A stretch of DNA of 64,000 nucleotides from Chrysogorgia sp. JL179-B06 (taxonomy: Eukaryota; Cnidaria; Anthozoa; Scleralcyonacea; Chrysogorgiidae): positions 1,781,501-1,845,500 of the forward strand of contig JAYKKM010000339.1 of NCBI GenBank assembly GCA_035772405.1, read 5' to 3'. Below, piece by piece: positions 55,981-64,000 of the stretch. Under the pieces are notes generated by a model. That model made no database searches, was not told the DNA's origin, and worked only from the letters and a program-made list of their open reading frames with translations. The first letter of the stretch is position 1. Each line of letters begins with the position of its first letter. The translations under genes were made by a program, and so were the position numbers.

Positions 55981-56332
55981 ACGCTGTTCTTTTCCTCAAG
56001 GATTTAAACTACAAGTAATATTTGCCAAAATTGTACAAGCTACTATGCAAGTGTAATTTTCCAATATCATGAATACTAGTGTAAATCCTTAATTGCATAA
56101 GCAAAATTATATTGTCCAAATTGTCAAATGTTTATTTTCATCTGAAGGTTTGTTAGTCATAGAACCACCGACAATAACTAGATTATACTATTTCACAGAG
56201 GCCCTGATTCATTTATTGACAAGAAAATTTCATGAAAATGACTAAACACAACAAAAAAAGTCAACTTAATTCACTAAATACTCACATACTTACTGAGCAA
56301 ATTACAAGTACCATATTTGACTGGTTAAGTGC

Positions 56333-56815
56333 TCATGTTGGGGCAAGTGCCCATAACCATAAGTGGCCATCGTTCTTGTAAACACCCATTGATTGCATAA
56401 GTGCCCATCACTCTTGTAAACGCCCATTGCTTGCATAAGTGCCCATTGCTCTTGTAAACGCCCATTGCTTGCATAAGTGCCCATTGCTCTTGTAAACGTC
56501 CATTGCTTGCATAAGTGCCCATTGCTCTTGTAAACGACCATTGCTTGCATAAGTGCCCATTGCTCTCGCAAATGACCATTGCTTGCATAAGTGCCCATTG
56601 CTCTCGCAAATGACCATTGCTCGCATAAGTGCCCATTGCTCTCGCAAATGACCATTGCTTGCATAAGTGCCCATTGCTCTCGCAAATGACCATTGCTCGC
56701 ATAAGTGCCCATTGCTCTCGCAAATGACCATTGCTTGCATAAGTGCCCCTCGCTCATCTAATTGCCCATCACACACATAAGTGCCCATCGCTTGCATAAA
56801 GGCACATCCCCTTGT
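56333..56815 (-). repeat. ~36-bp minisatellite
   Basis: About 13 units of CATAAGTGCCCATTGCTCTC, then GCAAATGACCATTGCTTG, the left part with variant TTGTAAACGCCCATTG. Because the unit is a multiple of three, all frames stay open and give long repeat ORFs, which I do not accept as genes. Confidence 0.9.
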
Positions 56816-56994
56816 TTTTGTGAAAATTAGAAAGGTGGGTGGTTGGTACTTTACTGGTCAGATATGGTACTACAGAGTATGCTTTGCATTAATTTACACC
56901 TTTATAAATGTCTTTCCATTAAGAACAATGGGAAAGCTTCACTCCAAATTTTCTCATACTGCATTCATATTTAAATTTTTTTGGAGAATTTTCA

Positions 56995-57110
56995 ATTACC
57001 GTATATCACGGCGTACAAGTCGACCTGGCACAGAAGTCGACCCCCTAATTTTTGGGCAAACAATTGTGATTTTTAGGATACCCTGTGTATAAGTCGAGTC
57101 CCAATTTAAC
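56995..57110. mobile_element. Possible DNA-transposon terminal remnant
   Basis: TACCGTATATCACGGCGTAC, then AAGTCGACC..GTATAAGTCGAGTC, resembles ACCGTAT..CGTATAAGTCGAC termini that I recall from hAT-like elements. No partner end seen. Confidence 0.25.
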
Positions 57111-57585
57111 TAAATAGTTACTGGTAGCAGACACAGAGTAATATTCACAACAATTTTAATCGCGTGATATACAATCAATCTTTAAAAAATAAAACGGAAG
57201 TATTTTATGAAAGCAAATAAATACGCTTTTCATCGAACCTACGTTATTTACAACTTACTCTATAATAGTATGCTAGTCTTATGGTATTAACTTTAATGGT
57301 ATTAACATTAATTTGCACCCTCTTGAGTTCAATTAACACAATAATTGCATTTCCTTGACCAATCAGTGCATTATTATGTACAACCATGCATTATTATAAT
57401 AAAAAAACATAACTTAATTTGCATGTTTCAACCAATCGAGTCGGTAGTTGTTGTTATTAAATATTAATTTTTGAATTTTTTATTAATGCAAAGTGGAACA
57501 TGGATATATTAGGTTAAACTGAATAAGATACTTCTTTCAAAAATTTCAAACATCTAAAAGTAAACTGACACTGCTTATGTATTAC
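57111..57585. other. AT-rich intergenic DNA
   Basis: No gene recognised. Confidence 0.4.
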
Positions 57586-58330
57586 CATCATCATGCATGG
57601 TCTTCTTCCATGTGATCTTTGGTCATCCTCTTGTAGCTGCATCTTTGCACATCTCTTCACTCATTTGTCATCGTTCTTCCTTTCCACATGCCCAAACCAC
57701 CTCAATTTTGCTCTCCTCAGTACCTCACCTATCTTTTCAATACCCATTCTCTCCCTCATTACTAGTCATGTCCTCCTTCAAGGATACACCACTCATCCAC
57801 CTGAGTGCCTGACCATCCTCATCTCTGTCCATTCATTAAATCATCTAATTCACTTTGCACATGCCCATGTTTCTCCACCATAGATCATCGCACTCCATAC
57901 ACATGCCACATCAACTTCAATGATATGCCTGTTGCAGTCAGAATGGGTGCCAGCTCCCTAAACTTTTTCCATCCACTTCTAGTCCTTGCCATCACTGCTG
58001 CATCTGCTAGATAGCAAAATTCAGTTGCACCTTTGCATATAGGTCCATCAGTCAACATAACATTCTTTCCATTTTGAAAGCCAATTCCTCTCTACGTTTA
58101 CATCTTGGAACACCTGCAACTCACCACCATCAACTCTCTCAAACAACCCTTTCACACTATTTTCACATTCTTTTCTACATGGCCAATCACATTCCTTATA
58201 TATTTACCCTTTTACCACACATCACTTTCAGCTTTCCTAAATTTCCCCTAAAATTACTAAATTTATTCCCAACATCTTACCAGTTTGACTTAATCCATGT
58301 TCCACTATGCATCAAAGGAGTGGACAATGA
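57586..58330 (-). pseudogene. LINE RT C-terminal remnant (antisense)
   Basis: On the minus strand, across frameshifts: GATEFCYLADAAVMARTRSG, WKKFRELAPILTATGISLK, SAMIYGGETWACAK, SGVSLKEDM, RERMGIEKIGEVLRRAKLRW and FGHVERKNDDK, then a stop. This follows the order of a non-LTR RT end (FCYLGD ... WKKFRELxPxLT ... LYGGETWA ... RLRWFGHVERK). It ends in a short ATGATG tail. Plus-strand ORFs here are antisense shadows. Confidence 0.85.
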
Positions 58331-58404
58331 TTTGAGAACCCCTAAAACCATTGAGAACTTAGTTCTTGAACAATGCAAATTGTATTAATTAATTGGATGT
58401 TACC

Positions 58405-58920
58405 ATACTTTACACTAAGACATTACAAAAACATTGGAAGACTTTAAGATACATTGGAAGACTTTACATTATGTCAGGAAGACGTTACATTATGTCAGGA
58501 AGACTTTACATTATGTCAGGAAGAATTTACATTATGTCAGGAAGACATTACATTACATTGGAAGACATACATTGTGTTGTAAGACTTCACATTATGTTGG
58601 AATACCTTACACTACTTTGGAAAACTTTACACTTTGTTGGAAGACTTTACACTATGTTGGAAGACTTTATACTACGTTGGAAGACTTTACACTATGTTGG
58701 AAGACTTTATACTACGTTGGAAGACTTTACACAGACGTTTGGAAGACTTTACACTGTGTTGGAAGATTTTACACTATGTTGGAAGATTTTACACTATGTT
58801 AGAAGACTTCCACATTACATTGGAAGACTAATTACACTACTTTGGAACTTTTACAATACATTGACATAAGACTTTACACTATTTTGTAAGACTTTACACT
58901 ACGTTGTAAGGACACCATTA
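58405..58920 (+). repeat. ~22-bp minisatellite
   Basis: Some 22-24 units of GGAAGACTTTACACTATGTT, alternating with ..ACATTATGTCA. A short related patch lies at 59375-59455. Open frames across it are artefacts. Confidence 0.9.
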
Positions 58921-60150
58921 CTGCGCTACATCAAGACAATGTTGACAATTTACTAAAGTAATTGAGGAGAATCGAGCTCTTCCTTTGCTAGACTGTTTTG
59001 TAATATGTGACAAGAACAATCGAAGGAGTAGTGTTTACACTGGTAGAGTGGGTAGACTACTAACACAACATTGACTGGGACTTTACTGAATGTATCGCCA
59101 GTCTAGTACAGACTAGAAACCCATCAATGAACAATAGGCCCACCAACGAACAATAGGCCCACCAACGACACAACACCCACATACACTAATTATGACACAA
59201 ACAAACAATAACATAATGAACTCTTATATGTACAGTATATACTATATAGGCAAACCTGACAAACACACTTTACTTGACTCTGAAGATGACCACCGCTGAG
59301 GCCGTGGAAATATCAGTCACCAATGGCAATAATAGTCTTTCACAAGACTACAACAACCTGGATGATCAACTTCTAACTTTACACTATGTTGTGAGACTTT
59401 ACACTGTTGGAAAACTTTACACTACATTGGAAGACTTTATGCTACGTTATAAGACTATTGTTATACACAACTGAGTAGTAGGGTTATTGCAATCCATCAA
59501 AAACATTTTTGCTCTATGTACATGTGAATGCCTGCATGTGCAATTACAAGTTATTGTTTTTTGTTATCTCAAATCATTGTCTTTCCTTGTATTGGGTGTG
59601 TATTCGTAATGTAAGAGAACAGGTTGTCCTGGCTGTTGCAGACTGTCTTTTTAACAGGTGCAGTAAGTAATTATACTTAGAAGAGATTTAACCTGACATT
59701 AATAGTTGTATTATTCAAAGAACTTTCCAAATCCATTCTTCCCACAACCCTTTTCCCAGAGGCATCTCTTAAAACACAACTGCCATGAACTGCTATGAAC
59801 ATTATAAACTATAATTGAAAGCTAAAAGCCTTACTGCTACTGAGAAGTAAGTGAAGGCTAGGCAGGCAGGCATGTAAGATTACCATAAGAATGATAAACA
59901 AATTGTATTATAATTTATTAGTTACAGTATATTACCATTTATGCAAAAAAACATATAATGCCAAAAGATTCTCTTTCTAGATAATACTTGTGCATTATTG
60001 TTAATAAATTTTTTCCTAACTACTGTGTAAAGATGTATTACCTAAAGACAATTATATATTATAGTATTATAAAAATTTTGAAGTTTGCAACCAAAAAACT
60101 GATTAGAACTAATTGCTGCCGCCCTTGTGTTAACTCGTGCCTAGTCCTTT
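58921..60150. other. Intergenic DNA with small repeats
   Basis: Contains the 59375-59455 minisatellite patch and a doubled CAATAGGCCCACCAACGA (59130-59170). The ORF at 59274 runs into the minisatellite and is not supported. Confidence 0.4.
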
Positions 60151-60220
60151 ATATATGAGCTCGATAGTGCGCATGTTCCGCTACCACTCTGCCTTCGATA
60201 CACGGTAAGAACAATAAATC

Positions 60221-60402
60221 ATGTCTTTAGTTTCTCGTGGAAGTATTCATCAAGGCCATGAAGGTTTCAGTGGCCAGTCTCGAGGAAAGCAGTGCTCTTT
60301 CATCAGTTTATCAGCGCTGTTAACAGCACAAACTATTCCAGTTATCGAGTGGAACTCGACCACCATCGACAATGTCTTAGTACAAGGAGACAACATCAGC
60401 TC
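60221..60402 (+). CDS. First exon of a TE-associated cysteine-protease-like protein (60 aa)
   Basis: MSLVSRGSIHQGHEGFSGQS, then RGKQCSFISLSALLTAQTIP, VIEWNSTTIDNVLVQGDNIS. The pattern HQG-x(2)-F-x(4)-RG-x-QC-x(3)-L-x-AL, then W-(N/T)-x(3)-L/I-D-x-(V/I)-L-x-xGD, matches my memory of animal proteins with a herpes-tegument-N/OTU-like cysteine-peptidase fold that sit in transposon-derived genes; Cys at about 36 would be the nucleophile. The frame stops at 60404 unless spliced; AGCTC|GTGAGG at 60402-60403 is a good donor. TTTATATATGAG at 60149-60160 could be a TATA box ~70 bp upstream. Downstream exons with the catalytic His/Asp were not found, so it may be a dead fragment. Confidence 0.45.
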
Positions 60403-60720
60403 GTGAGGGATTTCTGTCGTTGAACATACAAGTTACCAACTGACAACTGTTGTTTGTTGCCCTTGGTTAGAAGACATTACAGTAGACAAGTCAAACAACT
60501 CGTGCATTAGACCTTGTAAAGTTTACTTTTTCTCAACAAAAGTTCGAAGAGGAGCGCCTTATTGTATATATGCAAAAATATAATTTGGCCATCTTCAAAA
60601 ACAGCATCGTAATTTAACCCAAATACGTCGAACGTTTTCTTGACAAATAATCAACCATATGTCATATATGTCAAGCGCGGCCCGCGGGGTATCCACGGAG
60701 CGTTTCGAAAACATTCGCAG
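60403..60720. other. Intergenic or intron
   Basis: No exon recognised. Confidence 0.35.
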
Positions 60721-60726
60721 GCTTTC

Positions 60727-60862
60727 TGGCAATCCTACTTTTCCTACTTTTTTTGCACTTTCCTACTTTTCCTACTTTTTGTTAAAAATTGCTTGATTTT
60801 CCTACTTTTTCCTACTTTTTTCTTAAAATCCTATTTTTTTTCTTAAAATCCTATTTTTTTAA
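60727..60862 (+). repeat. CCTACTTTTT low-complexity tract
   Basis: Repeated TTTCCTACTTTTTCCTAC and TCTTAAAATCCTATTTTTTT units. Pyrimidine-rich on the plus strand. Confidence 0.8.
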
Positions 60863-61420
60863 GACTGTTTTGTGAAATCAGTACGCTTTTGTCTGCATAC
60901 TGCCAATTATTTTCAACAATACACAGGTATGTAAGCCATCTTGTCGTCCGCCCACATGGTCTCTTGTTAAAAGCCATTTTTTTGCCAAGTCTTCAATCGA
61001 ATTTCTTCGAAACTTCAGTTTCGGAATTCTGGACGTCTTAGGTTCCTTTTGAGAGTTTTTTGGACTTTCAACTATACTTTTATAGCGATAATTTAGCATA
61101 GAAATCACAGTTGTGGAATAGTCGAAGCTTTCTTTCCGACATGGCGTCCTTCGACCTTGGTGACCTCCCCCACCCAGTTTCCCCTCGTGACCCCACCACG
61201 CGTGTTCTATAGTACTCTATAAAACCCGATAAAAGTCTTTAAACGCGGCATTTCTTGTAACATTTTTACTGTAATGTCGTCTTGTTAATCACTGCTTGTC
61301 ATCTAATTTTCAGTATCTTTTAAAAACCTTTTAATTTATTGATTTTAATTTAATTTTTTTTTGTTTAATTTTATTCTTAAAGGAGGAAATTAGCAATTTG
61401 CCAAGAGTCTTCATCGCAAG
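60863..61420. other. Intergenic, no gene recognised
   Basis: ORFs on the minus strand lack features. 61130-61215 is less AT-rich than its surroundings. Confidence 0.4.
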
Positions 61421-61421
61421 C

Positions 61422-61500
61422 TTCGGTGGCCGAAGCGGTAAAGCGTGTGACTGCGAGATCACACCTGTGGGTTCGAGTGTCTGTGGAGCCAAGGCAGTAG
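61422..61500 (+). repeat. tRNA-like sequence (SINE head or tRNA pseudogene)
   Basis: GGTGGCCGAAGCGGTAAAGC (A box as in Leu/Ser tRNAs), a GTGTGA/TCACAC hairpin in the anticodon position, then TGTGGGTTCGAGTGTC (B box). The T-stem 3' side and the acceptor stem do not pair properly. Confidence 0.5.
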
Positions 61501-62120
61501 GATGGCAAAAGAAAGAAGATATAATTGACAATATAAATTTTAAATATATTTTTCAAGCTGTTCAGAGAGATAAATTTATTTACAGTATTATTTGCACTTT
61601 TTTCATTTTGTTTGAGGTTGAAGTGTTCGAGATTAAAGTTCCATATACTGGAGCTGTGGTGTGCATTTATAAAATGCAACCATGTGGCTGTTCAGCGCTG
61701 TGGTAAAAGTACTAAACTAGCTACGTAATGCATTTATGAAACACATTTAATAGCTGTTAGTACTATAACATGAGCCAATCTTAGTTCTGTAATGACCCCT
61801 TATTAAAGAGAGGTTCTCGTGCTAAATATTGTGGGATTCTTTCAACTAATTATAATATTCAAATTTTTTGTACTCTATAACGCGGCGTTCGACCTTTAGC
61901 GGAAATATTCCATTTATTTTTATTCATTATTTCTCATCTAAAGCGTCACTATGACTCAATAAGACGTGTAGTTTTAGCGAAGTGTTTGTGAAGAGTTCTT
62001 TCACTACTCAGCACTTACAAAAGCTACATGATGAGCATTTATAAATGCAACCCTGTCGCATTATTAATAATTATTGTGGGACACTTCTGGGTAATTATTC
62101 TAATCACTTCTCTTTGTAAA
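61501..62120. other. Intergenic, no gene recognised
   Basis: AT-rich unique DNA. Confidence 0.4.
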
Positions 62121-62121
62121 A

Positions 62122-64000
62122 TATATGTAAAAAATGGTCGAAAATCATCAAAAAGTTAAGGTTAACCCCTTTACTTTTTGGCCAATTTTTGCCAAATTTT
62201 CGGATGTCCAAAAATGACTAAATTTACGTTAGTTTCCGCTCATATTAATATCTAAGGCATTATTTAGGCTATATTTTCATATTTTAAGCTTATTTTGACA
62301 AGTTAAAAATGGTCGAAAATCGTCAAAAAGTTAAGGTTAACCCCTTTACTTTTTGGCCATTTTTGCCAAATTTTCGGATGTCCAAAAATGACTAAATTTA
62401 CGTTAATAGTAACTTCTAGTTTAGGCTATATTTTCATATTTTAAGCTTATTTTGACAAGTTAAAAATGGTGGAAAATCGTCAAAAAGTTCAGGTTAACCC
62501 CTTTACTTTTTGTCCAAATTTGGCCATTTTTGCCAAATTTGTGGATGTCCAAAAATGACTAAATTTACGCTAGTTTCTGCTCATATCAATATGTAAGGCA
62601 TTATTTAGGCTATATTTTCATATTATTTTGACAAGTTAAAAATGGTCGAAAATCGTCAAAAAGTTAAGGTTAACCCCTTTACTTTTTGGCCATTTTGCCA
62701 AATTTTTGGATGTCCAAAAATGACTAAATTTACGCTAGTTTCTGCTCATATTAATACCTAAGGCATTATTTAGGCTATATTTTCATATTTTAAGCTTATT
62801 TTGACAAGTTAAAAATGGTGGAAAATCGTCAAAAAGTTAAGGTTAACCCCTTTACTTTTTGTCCAAATTTGGCCATTTTTGTCAAATTTTGGATGTCCAA
62901 AAATGACTAAATTTACGCTACTTTCTGCTCATATTAATACCTAAGGCATTATTTAGGCTATATTTTCATATTTTAAGCTTATTTTGACAAGTTAAAAATG
63001 GCCGAAAATCGTCAAAAAGTTAAGGTTAACCCCTTTACTTTTTGTCCAAATTTGTCCATTTTTGCCAAATTTGTGGATGTCCAAAAATGACTAAATTTAC
63101 GCTAGTTTCTGCTCATATCAATATGTAAGGCATTATTTAGGCTATATTTTCATATTTTAAGCTTATTTTGACAAGTTAAAAATGGTCGAAAATCGTCAAA
63201 AAGTTAAGGTTAACCCCTTTACTTTTTGTCCAAATTTGGCCATTTTGCCAAATTTGTGGATGTCCAAAAATGACTAAATTTACGCTAGTTTCTGCTCATA
63301 TCAATATCTAAGGCATTATTTAGGCTATATTTTCATATTTTAAGCTTATTTTGACAAGTTAAAAATAATCGAAACTCGAAACTCGTCAAAATCGTTCCAA
63401 ATTTGGCCATTTTTGCCAAATTTGTGGATGTCCAAAAATGACTAAATTTACGCTAGTTTCTGCTCATATCAATATGTAAGGCATTATTTAGGCTATAATT
63501 TCATATTTTAAGCTTATTTTGACAAGTTAAAAATGGTCGAAAATCGTCAAAAAGTTAAGGTTAACCCCTTTACTTTTTGGCCATTTTTGCCAAATTTGTG
63601 GATGTCCAAAAATGACTAAATTTACGCTAGTTTCTGCTCATATCAATATGTAAGGCATTATTTAGGCTATATTTTCATATTTTAAGCTTATTTTGACAAG
63701 TTAAAAATGGTCGAAAATCGTCAAAAAGTTAAGGTTACTTTTTGTCCAAATTTGGCCATTTTTGCCAAATTTTTGGATGTCCAAAAATGACTAAATTTAC
63801 GCTAGTTTCTGCTCATATTAATATCTAAGGCATTATTTAGGCTATATTTTCATATTTTAAGCTTATTTTGACAAGTTAAAAATGGTCGAAAATCGTCAAA
63901 AAGTTAAGGTTAACCCCTTTACTTTTTGTCCAAATTTGTCCATTTTTGCCAAATTTGTGGATGTCCAAAAATGACTAAATTTACGCTAGTTTCTGCTCAT
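62122..64000 (+). repeat. ~156-185-bp satellite, running off the right edge
   Basis: About ten and a half tandem units: AAAATGGTCGAAAATCGTCA, AAAAGTTAAGGTTAACCCCT, TTACTTTTTG.CCA, GGATGTCCAAAAATGACTAA, ATTTACGCTAGTTTCTGCTC, GGCATTATTTAGGCTATATT, TTTAAGCTTATTTTGACAAG. Unit starts lie near 62131, 62307, 62463, 62638, 62812, 62995, 63180, 63362, 63530, 63706 and 63882. One unit (63362) is scrambled. The array clearly continues past 64000. Confidence 0.95.

Noticed and set aside
56302..56797. Three overlapping ~130-150-aa minus-strand ORFs
   Set aside because: The 36-bp minisatellite keeps every frame open; peptides are one repeat read with different phasing.
57593..58388. Plus-strand ORFs of 69-104 aa
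   Set aside because: Antisense to a LINE reverse-transcriptase end that reads on the minus strand.
58393..58869. 158-aa and 122-aa ORFs with LEDFTL repeats
   Set aside because: Minisatellite translations with no start context or domain.

Overview
The window is animal nuclear DNA. It has GT-AG introns, Pol III (A-box/B-box) SINEs, several non-LTR retrotransposon lineages, Penelope-type tails and hammerhead motifs, and many foldback MITEs with TTAA target sites. No prokaryotic operon, plasmid, phage or CRISPR features are present. Repeat types, the phrase CTCGTTCCCAGGG and the many TGACGTCA-bearing foldbacks remind me of cnidarians or other marine invertebrates, but I cannot assign a species. 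Genes are sparse, and all the convincing ones lie on the minus strand.

Layout. 1-5.4 kb: tRNA-derived SINE cluster, LINE ends, a 2.7 kb satellite grown from a LINE 3' tail, and foldback MITEs. 5.4-12.3 kb: two intronless minus-strand genes, both coiled-coil proteins with hydrophobic membrane segments (407 and 1547 aa), separated by an ATTGC-type pentanucleotide array. 12.4-18.2 kb: MITEs, SINEs and nested LINE wrecks. 18.25-19.17 kb: an intronless multi-pass membrane protein (304 aa). 19.2-36 kb: almost entirely repeats, including a well-formed hammerhead ribozyme (24253-24311), an ~87-bp satellite derived from a Penelope-like tail, TTAA MITEs and two elements with 9-bp target duplications. 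36.2-36.9 kb: terminal exon of an unknown gene. 38.67-40.68 kb: third intronless coiled-coil/membrane gene, abutting a LINE at its 5' side. 41-46.8 kb: LINE, SINE and MITE remnants and a 380-bp GAT array.

46.9-52.3 kb holds the most interesting gene. A six-exon minus-strand gene can be assembled with every splice phase agreeing. It encodes a 449-aa protein laid out like an ionotropic glutamate receptor (signal peptide, lobe 1, M1, pore loop, M3, lobe 2, M4) but with the potassium-channel filter TVGYGD in its pore, as in bacterial GluR0. The filter is split across an intron. Four of its five introns hold recognisable repeats, each of a different kind.

52.3-64 kb: repeats, a weak two-exon candidate, an antisense LINE end, minisatellites, a plus-strand first exon resembling a TE-associated cysteine-protease-like domain (60221-60402), and a ~180-bp satellite that runs off the right edge. 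The coiled-coil/membrane genes look like one expanded intronless family; beyond that I see no pathway linking the genes.
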